Origin: Sarcomyxa edulis
Lineage: Eukaryota > Basidiomycota > Agaricomycetes > Agaricales > Mycenaceae
Reading direction: 5' to 3'
NCBI GenBank assembly: GCA_009761415.1
Contig: QUOL01000015.1
Span: 434,001-498,000 of the forward strand
DNA: 64,000 nucleotides
The translations under genes and the position numbers were made by a program. Shown piece by piece: positions 11,081 to 22,505 of this stretch (its first letter is position 1; every line of letters starts with the position of its first letter). Under the pieces are notes generated by a model. That model was given only the letters and a program-made list of their open reading frames with translations. It was not told where the DNA came from and did no database searches.

Positions 11081-11953
11081 TCAACCGAATCTCACTCTCT
11101 ACCATCCCATTCCCCCACCTATCGGCGAACAAATGCCGGGGATGTCCCTCTTTTCCCCCTCGAGCTCCATTCCTCAGATCCTACTCGGAGGGTACCTACT
11201 CTGGCACTCGTACTCATACTTATCTAGAGCGTTTTTCTCGATGGCTACATATCATAACTTATTCTCTGCACGTTCACTTTAACGCCTCCTATAACAGCCC
11301 CACCTCCTTCGCCTACCCTTATCTCCCATCATTCCACTCACGAAAAGTATATTCCCCATAGTCTGCCGGTGACATCGATCATCCCTCCTCCCTGCTCTTC
11401 TATTATCTGCATCTCAGACTCTACGCTCTACTTATGTTATGCTGTACTACATGATATATACATACTCACTCGTCTAAAGCAAAGCAACGAATCACGATAA
11501 GTAGGCTTCAAGAACATGCGATATTTCAGTGTGGCATGGCCATGGTTCAAATGTTGAAAAATGACCAGCTCGTATGCCTCCAACACTAGTGCAGTCTTGG
11601 AAAATGTGAACGTGATCGATGTCAATGTCATTGATAATTTGCTATTTAGCTACTCTATCAGAGAGAAGCAGCAAGTCTATATGGTTGAGAAAGAAGATGT
11701 ATGCACAAAGTCAGATGAGAAGATACGAATCCGACAGGAGAGAGACAGAGAGAGAGAATGATAGGAGATGGTGAGGGAGGGAAATGGTGAGGAAAGGAAA
11801 TGGTGAAGGAAGATGACGATGAGGAAAATGATGACAAGAAAATATGAAACCACGGGTACAAATACATGTATAGGATCGTAACGGTCATGAGGAGGAGATC
11901 AGAGAATATGAGGATGTCCACATAAGATCTAAGTCTGCATGGGATTACATAGC
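11081..11953. other. 3' flank of the carrier and low-complexity region
   Basis: The first half is pyrimidine-rich 3' flanking sequence of the carrier. Around 11730-11840 the plus strand becomes purine-rich (GAGA and GGAAATGGTGA-like repeats). I see no supported gene. Confidence 0.4.
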
Positions 11954-13797
11954 CTACATCGAGGCAGGCCATCCCTGTTTGTTTCTTGTTCCTTCTTTAT
12001 TGTAGAAGGCCTTCGAATCAGCTTCAACTTTATCGATATGTCGCAATTCTTCTTTCCTCGAAGTGCGGCGTTCTTGGCGCTCGGTTCTTGGGTCCATGAT
12101 CCACAGATTCATTAGCTGCATGGCGTATTAGCCAACTGCTCATGGATTGGATGCCTGAAGGACGACACGAGAGGAATGGAAAGTGTCTGCCTCGATGGAT
12201 AAATTCCGTGTCAGATGAGAAACAAAGAATATACTGGACTTACTGAATCGAAGACCTCTACAAGCATATAATTTCTTCAATCAGATGATTCAGGTGATAT
12301 TTTTGTTAATGGTGACCGCAACCGGGGCGAAGCCAACGAGGGGTCTGAAATGATCATGGGTAAGGGACATGCACTCGAAAGATATCCTGGAGAATTCAAG
12401 CAAGTCTTACCACCAGATTGAGCCTTAGAACGTTCATAGGCACTACTCAACCGCGGTCCTACTCTTTCCTCGAACTGTGCTGGCTCATAATTTTTAGAGC
12501 TTGAACGCCGCAGGTTGTTCATGACCAGGAAATTGTGATCAGGAACTGCGGGCCCATTATTATCGACCCAGTGTTCATGGACTTGGGGATGGCACAGAGA
12601 GGATGAGAGGAAAGGCTTCTATTAGAAGAACGATGGGATGGATAAGGATTGTGTCATTTGAGGAAAAGATCATACTGGACTTACTAGGTTCATGCCTCCG
12701 CGGGCCGAATTTGATGATTGTGGAATCTTGACCTCAATGCTGTCCATGCATCACAGAGGCGGAACCGATGAGGGCACCGGGCTCGGACGTGGGAGTCTGA
12801 GAGAAGCGCGATGAGTCAAAAAATATGCATTCGAAGGGACCCGTAGAATCTTACCAAGACTCCACAGGAATTCTGACCTCAGTACGTCCTTCTTTCATCG
12901 ACGTCTGCGCGTATGCGTTGCATACTTGGGGCTTGATCCCCTTTGCAGCAGGTTCAAGCTGCAAGCGCGTTTAGCATGACTTGGATTGAAGGACGACGAG
13001 AGGGAAGCGCTCTGTGAGAACGATGGAACGTAAAGATGTGTTCCTTAAAAATAAAAGAGATCATGTTAGACTTACTGAGGTAGAGGCTTCCGTAGGCTTG
13101 AGTCGATTTATACTGATGTTGTTTGAGATAGTGGGCCGCGATGGAGACGGAACCAAGGAGAGCAACAGACGCGCAGGAATAGAACTAGTTGAGCCCAGTG
13201 TAGATATTGACTGTAGTCTGTGGCTCGAAGAAGCGCAATGGACGCGCAGGAAGTTGTAGGGAAAGAGTGGATTCTGAAAGAGTGGAATCATAGAAAGAGT
13301 GTGTGTTCACAAAAACAGACTTGTTGAAGTTGTGTTGGAGGTTGGACGAGAGGGGGTTGGAGAGGGAGGCGAGTAGGGAGACGAGCAAGGTGTCTAAAAT
13401 TCGACAGATAAGCGATATGCCCTCGATAAAGCTGGAGACAACTCACCGGAGTAGAGGGGCATCTCCGTAGGGAGGGAGTCAGCCGAACTTGGGGTGCTAT
13501 AGGCTGACTGAGTTGGAGACGGAGGTATGAAGGGGGAGACAGAAGATTTTGAGCGGTGTAGAGATGAGAGGGGCGGAATGTTGAGCAGGACGAAAGGAGA
13601 GATAGGAGAGGAGGAGGAGGAGAAAGAGGAGGACGAGGAGGACGAGGAGGATAGGTCTAGGAGATAGACATAAGTTATAAGCCTTTGATGCGAAAGTGCA
13701 AACACGTACGGAGGTAGAAGGTATGTCAGCGACACGACGAGACAAGGCGGAGAAAAGGGTGTGAAGGTGTAGGTCCCGATAGAAGTGAAGATACATC
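11954..13797 (-). CDS. hypothetical intron-rich gene built from three diverged tandem units
   Basis: The minus strand shows alternating exon-like segments. Hydrophobic exons include ASVALLGSVSIAAHYLKQHQ (near 13130-13190), ALIGSASVMHGQH (near 12760) and a third near 12330. Charged exons include AKGIKPQVCNAYAQTSMKEG (12880-12960), NYEPAQFEERVGPRLSSAYE (12420-12560) and MDPRTERQERRTSRKEELRH (11990-12110), the last ending KQGWPASM before the stop at 11954-11956. GTAAGTCCAGTAT-like donors recur three times. Upstream, near 13600-13660, is a Ser-rich tract, and a TATAAA-like box lies near 13880. Not all exon phases could be reconciled, so it may be one gene, several small tandem genes, or partly decayed. 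I do not recognise the family. Confidence 0.35.
12150..13220 (-). repeat. three diverged tandem units of about 390-440 bp
   Basis: The element ACTGGACTTACTG (with small changes) recurs near 12232, 12673 and 13065. It is preceded each time by GACGACGAGAGG-like and GATGGATAAA-like blocks, and followed by a GC-rich block of the form GGCGGAACCGATGAGGG. Each unit pairs a charged exon with a membrane-like exon. Divergence is high, so the duplications are old. Confidence 0.55.
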
Positions 13798-14772
13798 GGA
13801 GTCGTGGGAGATCGTATAATAGTCTGTGCTGAGTTGTGACTTAAATTGTCCGAACTACCAACGGGGAGGGAAGTGATCTTTATAAATGTTACGGGGGGAG
13901 ATGCATATATGGAGATGTTCATCCGACGGCGATTTTGAGATCGGGATCAGGAGCTCTATTTTATCTGACACCAGGCGGAACCCTAGAAGATATATTTCCG
14001 CCTGAACCCACATTTTCTTGTTCTTTTCGCCTGTGAACGAAACAGATTCGAACCATGGTTTGATGGCTAAGCTAGACGGAGAGAAAAAGCTGGGTAATAG
14101 AGTGAAGGGGAACTGATAGTTCGAGACCGTCGTGATTGTCGATGTTTAGATGGACCTCGTTTGAAAAGGATGGAATGACGTTTGATGAGGATGGAATAAG
14201 AAAAACCGAGGCGCATTCGACGGCAGGAGGGAGATTGGATGATGAAAGTCAAGACGATGGTAGACGAGACAGAAGCTCGGTATTGTTGGATAAGGATCAG
14301 AGGATTCTTCGGTTGCAAGAGAGGAAGTCGGATGACGATGAATTTGTGTGATAGAGTTTGGGCATGGAGGGGTAGGTATCTCTGAGTGACTTTGCCTGGC
14401 GAGAGTGGGGGGAAATTATCTGGACGCCACAGATAATTCCCCCCCATTATCGTCAGACCAAGTCCCACAAAGAATGATGAATTGGAAGTGACGGGTGGTG
14501 AACTGGATGCGATGACCATGAAGACCGAAAGGTGACAATATCGATGAGGGAAATGTAAAATTTTCCTGATTAAGCAACAAGTGGGCGAGCTCGCTTGAAT
14601 AGAAAAGGAAGGGATATTCTGTTGTTGGATGAGGGAACGAGGAAGTGAACAGAACGGGAACTCGAATTTGAGAGACGCAGGAAGTAGCGACTCTCGTACT
14701 GTCCTGTGAGGCAGCTTTCATGTGCGTATCTTTCAACCTCTGGCCCTCAGCAGTGTACGCATCGAGGAAGTC
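13798..14772. other. no gene recognised between two minus-strand genes
   Basis: A short hairpin with arms CAGGCGGAA and TTCCGCCTG lies near 13972-14004. Open frames here (for example minus 14067-14519) have no recognisable content. It probably holds the 3' flank of the membrane protein gene and the upstream region of the tandem-unit gene. Confidence 0.3.
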
Positions 14773-16623
14773 TTAGATACTGCTTCTTCGTTGCTTAGTT
14801 TTTGCCTCAGCTGCTTCCTTCCGACGCAGCCAAGCTCGTGCGTCCCGAAACGCTTGTCGTGCTCTCCATCCTGCCTCAGCTCGAGCCTTTTCCCGAAGGA
14901 AGTCATCATGAGCCTCTTCCAGATATTTCCACGCGCAAACCTCTCCGTAAGAGGCCGGTTCGTTGAGACAGTAACCACGTTTCATCGTGTAATTTTGCGT
15001 GGAGCTCTCCGGTGGAATTGTTTGTGGAAGGATTACTGGGGGAATTGTATCTTGTGGTCCTGCTTCCGGTTCCGGAGCCGTCAGAAGAGGATCCTCAGGT
15101 GCGATAGTGGTGGATATGACAGGCGTAGCCTCGGGCTCGAGCTTAACGACCTCATCTTTCAAAGGCTCGTGTGCCAGATCATCAACCTGATGAGAAGAGT
15201 CAGTACAGAGTGGAAGAAGAAGCGACAAGTTACTCACGATCACAGTCCCCACAAGTAGTTGCCTATCAGGTATACCGATTCTCAATCGATAACCACGAAG
15301 GAACATGATCCCGACCATGCACAGACTGAAGATGATCTCCAGAAGAAATCCCAGAGCTAGGGTGCGTACCGACATCCCCGAGAATTCCATAGGACTGTAC
15401 AAAGGCCTCGGAGAGAAGGGTGAGGATGGCGATAAGATGGAGGGTGATTCAGAGCGTGTGGGTGGGTACGATAGTTTAGTTAATACAGCAGATCTACTGT
15501 GGTCGTACGCACGCTGAGCGACGAGCGATAAATTACGTGCGAGGGACAGCAAGTCGTGAAGGGTATGGCTGCCGATGGCGCCCGATGTCAAGAGCCGTGA
15601 ACACGAGTCCTGCATATCCCCCAAAACCCCATCAATCCAGACAATCATGTTTAGTCCACCAAACATCCAGGAAACGGTGGCTATAACAGCCAAGATCAGA
15701 GAAATACAGATAACGGATATTCTGAACGCGCGTGCGATGAGTGTTGAAGGAAGCCTCATGAAGAAGGGCGAGGATGTCGATATCATGGAGCGTGATGTAG
15801 AAAGTGTGCGTGGCAATGATGGGTTGAGAGGTACAGAAAATCTCCTGTGGTAATATACACACAGAGCGATGAGCGAAAAACTTGTCAATGTTGCGATGGA
15901 CGACAAGTCATGGAGGGTATGGCGCCCGATAGCGCCCGATGTCAAGAGCCATGAACACGAGTCCTGCATATCCCCCAAAACCCCATCAACCAAGACAATC
16001 ACGTTTCGTCCACCAAACATCCAGGAAACGGTGGCTAGTACAGCCAAGATAAGAGAAATCCAGATAACGAATGTCCTGAAGACGCGTCCGATGAGTGTTA
16101 AAGAAGGCAGTGGCAGAGCCAATACCGGCGTATCGTGATGATCGTGATCAGAGGTGGAGACTGAAGAACGACGTAAACGTGGTGAAACGTTGGGCACAGG
16201 TAGATGAGGTAGATATTTGGACTTTGAGAAGACGTCCGTCGTGACGCCGATGATTGTGATGAGAGCGAAGATGATCATGAGAAGCGTTGCGACGATGAAA
16301 AAAATCGGGGAGTGAACGAAGAGGGTACCGAAGATGCTCAACGACCAAGTGGAATCAGGGGAATCGGGGGGAGTGGCAATTTGAGGGAGTTGGAAGGTAT
16401 TGAAGTAATAGAAGCTGTTCCATGCCAAGGCATCTGGGGAAGCGACCTTGACCTTTGTCGATGAAGAGTAGTTGAAGAAAGTAGTGTATGAGTGGCAGCA
16501 TCCAACTTTGGAATAGAGGAATTCCAAAGCATAAACTGTCATGAAGAGAACTATGAGAAGATTGGTAGCTACGTATGATGCAGTTGTTTCTGCGAGAATG
16601 CCCACAAGTGACGAGTTGGCCAT
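14773..16623 (-). CDS. multi-pass membrane protein with internal 120-residue duplication
   Basis: The ATG at 16623 (MANSSLVGILAETTAS) lies 42 bases after a TATA box. About seven to eight hydrophobic segments are visible, including LLIVLFMTVYALEFLY, FFIVATLLMIIFALITIIGV and LALGFLLEIIFSLCMVGIMF. Two adjacent modules share ISLILAV(L/I)ATVSWMFGG, GVLGDMQDSC and LLTSGAIG(R/S)HTLHDL, spaced about 120 residues apart. A 51-nt intron (about 15187-15237, GTGAGTAAC to CATCAG) is in frame and would read through if unspliced. The cytosolic tail is Pro/Glu-rich and ends in an Arg/Lys/Ala-rich helix. I recognise no family and no catalytic motif; topology suggests a plasma or endomembrane protein. Confidence 0.75.
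   Translation of the reverse strand: MANSSLVGILAETTASYVATNLLIVLFMTVYALEFLYSKVGCCHSYTTFFNYSSSTKVKVASPDALAWNSFYYFNTFQLPQIATPPDSPDSTWSLSIFGTLFVHSPIFFIVATLLMIIFALITIIGVTTDVFSKSKYLPHLPVPNVSPRLRRSSVSTSDHDHHDTPVLALPLPSLTLIGRVFRTFVIWISLILAVLATVSWMFGGRNVIVLVDGVLGDMQDSCSWLLTSGAIGRHTLHDLSSIATLTSFSLIALCVYYHRRFSVPLNPSLPRTLSTSRSMISTSSPFFMRLPSTLIARAFRISVICISLILAVIATVSWMFGGLNMIVWIDGVLGDMQDSCSRLLTSGAIGSHTLHDLLSLARNLSLVAQRAYDHSRSAVLTKLSYPPTRSESPSILSPSSPFSPRPLYSPMEFSGMSVRTLALGFLLEIIFSLCMVGIMFLRGYRLRIGIPDRQLLVGTVIVSNLSLLLPLCTDSSHQVDDLAHEPLKDEVVKLEPEATPVISTTIAPEDPLLTAPEPEAGPQDTIPPVILPQTIPPESSTQNYTMKRGYCLNEPASYGEVCAWKYLEEAHDDFLREKARAEAGWRARQAFRDARAWLRRKEAAEAKTKQRRSSI
15555..16095 (-). repeat. 360-bp tandem duplication inside the membrane protein gene
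   Basis: The segments starting near 15559 and 15919 share long near-identical runs (for example CATATCCCCCAAAACCCCAT and CAAACATCCAGGAAACGGTG, both present twice, 360 bases apart). The high DNA identity points to a recent duplication or to ongoing gene conversion, unlike the old units at 12.2-13.2 kb. Confidence 0.9.
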
Positions 16624-16664
16624 GGTGGTGGACAATTGAGAGAGAGGATTTGAGGCGTCCGTGA

Positions 16665-16672
16665 TATTTATA
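16665..16672 (-). promoter_or_regulatory. TATA box of the membrane protein gene
   Basis: The minus strand reads GTATAAATATC here. The spacing of about 42 bases to the ATG at 16623 implies a very short leader and supports that start over an upstream non-ATG codon in the same frame. Confidence 0.6.
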
Positions 16673-18602
16673 CTTCCGAAGCGTGGGAAGAAGTGATGAT
16701 GTTGGACGAGCGGTCACGTCACATGCCAAGGGCGTCGCGTCACGTTGACGCGACGTTATAACCAAAGGTCCTATAAAGTACTGTGACTTTGGGGTCGTCG
16801 AGGTTGTACGGGTCTGTGATTATCATAGAACCCAGGATCCTTAGGAATTTATTAGACGCCAAGTTAGTAAGAACACTAGGCATTTCAGGAGCTACTCACG
16901 AATGAGGAATCTCCCTGGCCTCACGTTTTGCCGGCGACGGTACTGATAATCAAGAAAAGCCACAAGATTCCAGTACCCAACATACAAATGAGCGGAAAAG
17001 CATAATCTCAGTCGCACAAGAGTTTTTCCAGTCACACCAGCACCAAACATGGGCGAAAGAAATCAACATTGATAGCAGCGTTCGTCAAGATATTTACAGT
17101 GGGTGCATATTGGTGAGGCAGTTGTGTGCATGCTCCCGTCATAAGTCTGATCAGCCAGGCATAGAAGAGTCCTGCGCAACAAGGGAATATTCAAACGAAA
17201 GGCGCACCGTGAAGTTGTAATCTATGTCTGGCGAGATTTCTTCCGTCATAAATCGTGTCGAGTGATACTCTGGTCACCCGGAGTTCTCCTCAGACTGTCG
17301 CCATGCAGATGGGCAAAGTAGCACCGAGTACACAATGCCTGGAGAGAAAGAGTCAATACATTCCCCACGGACGCGCAATTCATTGAACAAAAAAACAGGG
17401 AGACGTGAAGGGGAGGGCTTTGTACAGAGAGCCAGATGCGTTTACGTTGACATTTCCTCGGGTACTAGTCATGTTCCGACTTGTCGTAGTGATTGCAGCT
17501 GCCGGGAAGACATACTCGTCATCACTATGAGAAAAAATTGAATTCATTAAAATCATTGGAAGGATGAGAACGTACCCAATAACCCCTCGATGCTATATTT
17601 CGAGTCTAGCATCTGCTGTGAGAGACTTGCTTGGTCCTACGTCCAGAGATCACAAGTGTGCAGATCAAAACCGGGCACTTTGCGATCCTAAACACCGACA
17701 GGAAGTTGCAGAGTCATGACATGAAAGATGGCCAACTCTTCAATAATGCCAAAGTATTCAAGCGCGAGCATGCTGCAGAGGAGGGGATACGGACGTCCAA
17801 GCTCGGGTAAAACTAGGACGGTCGAACGTCGATCATGATGGAGAAAAAACACGGCAGATGCCGGGGCCCTGGCAGGGGACGTGACTGACTGCGACGTGGC
17901 GCTCCCACCGAATCAACACCGAATTCTATACTGTCACGGTCAAGACTCAGGACTCAAGTACTCAAGGCTCAGCACTCAGGCCTTGCTCAGGTCTCAGGTC
18001 TCAGGAACCAGGCCACTGGTCCATAAATTAGAATGATTGACCGATCGCAATATCTCTCTGAAGCTTCTCCCAGTCGTTTCTGTCTTATCTTTTCGAACAT
18101 TTGCTCCAGCGGCCATTACTGAGGAGAGCAGAGTTCGCTCATCCCGGAGTCCCCGGGCTTTGTTTGAGTCTTGGATCAGCCCAAGGCTTCAAGCTTCTAC
18201 CTCTTCGCGTGAAGGTTAGTGTTACTATGACTGTCAGGCCAAAGAGCTAGGCATGGCCATCTTCCAGGAGTCAGATATCTACAGCAAGAGACACCGTCAG
18301 TATCTTTGTTATTCTTATGTGAACCGACGCTAATAATATCCTACCAGTCTTAGAAGTACAGGTTCAACTATAGGGTCTCCAATTCATTTCCACGGACTTT
18401 GGAATGACACTATCTTTATATTGTGAAGAGTGTGATGCTATACAACTCTAAAGTCTCGTCAACCGGAGCTTATGTTACGTTTCGAGACGAACTGCTCCCC
18501 TCCAGACTCCCAGGACAAGTTCTCCCTCTTCTTTGTCACTCAGTAGGACTCAATTTCAGACACAACCGCAAAAATCGTCGAACCCATCTACTTACACGGT
18601 AC
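16673..18602. other. 1.9-kb stretch without a recognised gene
   Basis: The minus strand has coding-like traces near 17035-17175 (in frame LFYAWLIRLMTGACTQLPHQ and NILTNAAINVDFF) and near 17300 (GIVYSVLLCPSAWRQSE), each preceded by a plausible CAG acceptor. They could be remnants of a transporter-like gene, but no continuous model works. Between 17945 and 18010 the motif ACTCAGG/GTCTCAGG is repeated imperfectly about seven times. Confidence 0.3.
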
Positions 18603-19420
18603 ATGGCATCCTCAAGTCCTTCATCCTCCCCTCCTAATCTCAGAGACCCCGTACGTAAATTGAACATCTTTCATGTCTTTGGTACAGAATGTTAACTATA
18701 CCTCCGTCAAATAGTTACATTTCCCCTCGATGTCGATGTTGCCTGGGGAGTATTCCATCGACCCGACATATTACACCTTACAAAGTAGTACCGCCCGGCC
18801 AAAAATACACTGGTGCTTTTTAGCAGAGATCGTGCAAGAGGTGGGGTTAGTTCGTCCCATGTACAACGTGAAGGATATCGATGGTGAAGAATGGCTCGTC
18901 GCGTTCCATCCCGAGGACCGCTCCCGACTGGAGCCCATGGCGGCTAAATGCAAAGTGGGGTACACGATGTGTATAATGTATGCCTACCAGCATGGGTTTG
19001 CAGACGGGCAACATGGTATTCGTATCGAGACTGAGTCCGTTTTGAAAGTAAGCGTCTACGCTCGCGTAGTCTTTCTCGTCACATGCATAAACACTCAATC
19101 ATCTCCTGCCGTAGGTACTACCTCGCAGTCTCGACCAAGTGTTGCAGATAAGCGATAGGGTACAAGCCGATAAAAAGACGTGCGTAGTTTGCGAAAAGGA
19201 GACCGTCAGCCGATGCCCTCTTTGCCACACAAAATATTGCAGCAAGGTGCGTCAACTCTCTACTGTATTCGTATTCGGGCCTCGCACCTATCGTTTGCAG
19301 GCTTGCCAGATGGTAGATTGGAAGAACCGTGGCCATAAGTTGGATTGCAGTATAATCCAACAATTGCATCGATGGGGCACATTCGACTGGGATCGCTTCG
19401 ATCACTTTAGATCAGAATGA
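18603..19420 (+). CDS. MYND-type zinc finger protein
   Basis: Four exons (18603-18650, 18715-19047, 19115-19246, 19301-19420) splice in frame to a 210-residue protein. The N-terminal part (SIDPTYYTLQ, EWLVAFHPED, CIMYAYQHGFADGQHGIRIE) is a conserved-looking but unnamed region. The C-terminus carries a full MYND finger: CVVCEKETVSRCPLCHTKYC followed by SKACQMVDWKNRGHKLDC, with the Cys pairs and final His/Cys ligands present. MYND fingers bind proline-rich partners. This one has no SET or other catalytic domain, so it may be an adaptor. The ATG at 18603 opens MASSSPSSSPP. Confidence 0.8.
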
Positions 19421-22400
19421 GGTACGAGCGAACGAGGAAGGTTTTGAATTGGGATAAGTGTAGGATAGGCGGCCAAGGGCCTCAACAGTGGACGAATACT
19501 TGACAGCAGAATAAAACCTTGTACAGTAGTTGTTGTATAGCAGAAGAATCGTATCTCTACGGTGCGTATTGGTTCTATGGACTTGTCTATATGATTCGTT
19601 GGTTTTCCCGACGGCCTCAGCCAGCCAACGGTTGGGTCGGATAGAGGTAGCCCCAGTATGGTAGGCGCCGATATAAGCGCTCGTATAGTCACACGTTTTC
19701 CCCATAAGGACCTCGTCAGACTCGTCTGCTTTTGTCTCTTCCTTTGTCTCGTCATGACTCTTTGCATATATAACCCGTTCACAAGTCTCCCCACTCTCCG
19801 TTTCTCCCAAATTTCTCCCCCTTCCTGTTCGCCCTCCTCGAGAACTCTTGCTGCGCTCGACGCAGTTCCAGGGTTAATCTGTGCATGATGCTAGACGATG
19901 TCCGTGATTTGTTGTCTTCGCTTTTGTCGCTTTCGAAGAGGAGACCGTCTGTCTTTGGTCTGTCTGATTTAAGTCCTACCTCGACTCGACTGCCAACACT
20001 AGTTTCGATCTCAAATTTGAGAACATGGTCTCCAGCAGCTCTTGTCCGGGATTCTATCGTCTACATAGCTCAACTTACGACGCTTTCGTTGATTTCGACA
20101 TCGACCACCCGTCGAAATTACCTGAATATGCTCTAGCATCTATCTGTGGTCTTACTCGACAACTCGACAACTCGAGAACACTCGACCAATTTCGTATCCG
20201 GCGATTCGTTGAGATTCGATGCCGTCCAAACCAATGTTTCTTCAATGTCTGTCTAACTCCAGGTCTTGATCCATTGGAGCTCGGACCCTCAAGTCTAGCT
20301 AATATGCTACTCGTCATGACTTCCGTTTTGCTTCCGTCGTTCTTGAGACGAACCGCGGTCGACGTCACTGGGGTCTATCGACCTTACTGTGAAAAGTATG
20401 TATAGGGAATCGAATTATCCTGATATGACTACGCGACGTTACTGTCAATTGATATCCACTCTCCAGCCCCCTATGAACGTCTCAACTGAACTGTAACATC
20501 CTCGGCATCACCGTCAACTTGCAAGTCGTGCACCTGCAGTCTTATGAAAGCCCACAAAAAGTTCACACTCGTACGCCACTGTCAACCAAGTTCAAACATG
20601 CTACAAGCACTTACACTTCTTGGTTCAATCCACCTTTGATCAAGCCGCCCACGCAAAAGCTCATTTATTCCCGATAGAAGTGTATGACTGTGTAAGTCAA
20701 GATAATTCATCACCGCTGCTACCATTCCTCACCCGAGCGCGTGCCATAGCTTCGTTTGCTCTCAGTATTGTTCACATTACGCCCGCGGGGGTCCGCACTC
20801 ATATCGGATCACTTCCTCTTGACCAAAGCTGCCTCGAGGCTGGCATCACCTTCCAAGACGAACCCCTCCGGCAGTACTAGTCCATCCCAACATTGCTGCA
20901 ATTTACTTCGATTCGCTAGGCGCAACACCACATGAGCCTACCTTCCAGAATCTACACTGTGCGCCCACCAGAAACACCATACGTTACATCCTGCAGCATC
21001 TTACTGGCTCTCTCCCATCGTTTTCGGAAAGCCTTGTTCTTCGGCTGTCGGACGTCGGATGTACCTCTCCCGAGCGGCGTTTCTAGAGACCGAGGCCTAT
21101 CATATTTCCCATGCTAGGCGTTGAACGTTGGGTATCTTGAGGTCGTATATGTATTCACCATCGAAAGGTGAGTAGGTTTCGAGTCTATTTGTTACAGGTC
21201 AAATTCATCTAATGATACGATATTGAGGACTTATGAATGTTCTATACGAATATGTTCACAATCACCAGTCCCCCGTTGGATACGGCCAGTCGCCCACGTC
21301 TACTACCCATGTGACTACGCCCTACACCCTTATCTTCCTCAAGGGAAGAGAAGGAATCCCCCGCATCAGCTCTTATCTCAATGCGCCCAGTCTTCCCGAC
21401 GAAATACCGGTCAAAAGTCTGAATGTAGGTCTAATTAATTTGGATCCTTATCCCAGCCACCCTGATGCCGCGTTTTTCTAGAAACAAAAACCAAATGGCC
21501 TTGTATTCTAACGTAACGACGTCGGGTCTACGTCTTTTGAGTTCACCGGTGCGTGCATGGTTGATTTTTTTCACGACATATGTCGACGCCGCACCGCACC
21601 TGCCCACCCGATGCTGGAGGATGGTCTGGAGCTGCCTCAGCCTATCATCTCAACTCACGAGGTCGCGAATTTGAGATGAAAAAGGCAATTCCTCGACATG
21701 AAATTGTGACCAATTTGTTTTAGATTTCCAGGGCATTCCGTCCCGATCCAGTCTCTTTTTTGCTTGCGGTCCCCGTCCCCAGCCGTCCCCCTTCTCCAGG
21801 CTCGCCGTCGACCAATCGACACCATCCCTCGCTCGAGTCTGTAACCTCCAACCTCACCTAGCGCCTTGAAGCAAGGTTTGCGCAAGTTTGCGCACTCTTT
21901 TCCAGTTTGCCCCGGAGGAATACAAGGGCTTTTGAAGTTCATTCGCACATGCACTAATAAAAACCCCTTCCATTCCCCATCATGACTCCCAGTACCTTTC
22001 AATAAGTAATCATCGATGCTCCGAGTACCCCTTCGACTAATCCTTTTGCGGGCCGAGGATATTAAAAAACCGTGCCCTCGGGGGGTCGACGTCGAATCAG
22101 AAAATCTGGTAAGAAAACGAAGCCATTTCGTTTGTACTGGCGTAATCCGATTTTTGGAGCTAAAATACAAGGGTACAAGCCTGCGCGGGGCCGATAAGAG
22201 GTATGGGAAAACAAAACAAGGTGTGTATGTACTATATACAAGATAGGAAATAAACAAGAGGTGTGTGTCGCGCGGAGAATGGTGAGAATTGGGTGTGGGG
22301 GATGAGTGGTGGTGGTGGGTGGTGGAGGGGAAATAGATAAGTTGCAAGTGGGGACAAACGCGACAGGAAATCGATAGCTTCAGTGGTAATACAATCAGAT

Positions 22401-22505
22401 AGAGAGAGAAGATGAAATAGATGTGGAATCCAAACCCCGAATCCGAATGATCAGTCTGAGAAATTTCCCTGGTAGCAGGGAAGAAAAAAGATGGTTCAAT
22501 AAGTG
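19421..22505. other. 3-kb region with weak plus-strand coding traces
   Basis: Plus-strand frames show protein-like pieces: IYFDSLGATPHEPTFQNLH (near 20900), RNTIRYILQHLTGSLPSFSE (near 20970), and LYEYVHNHQSPVGYGQSP with TLIFLKGREGIPRISSYLNA (21235-21420), the last followed by a GTAGGT donor. They may belong to one intron-rich hypothetical gene, but phases could not be joined and no family is recognised. From 21660 to 22505 there is the 3' flank of the HMG-box gene on the other strand. Confidence 0.3.

Noticed and set aside
16623..16635. Start of the membrane protein at 16635
   Set aside because: That codon is TTG; the ATG at 16623 follows a TATA box at a plausible distance.
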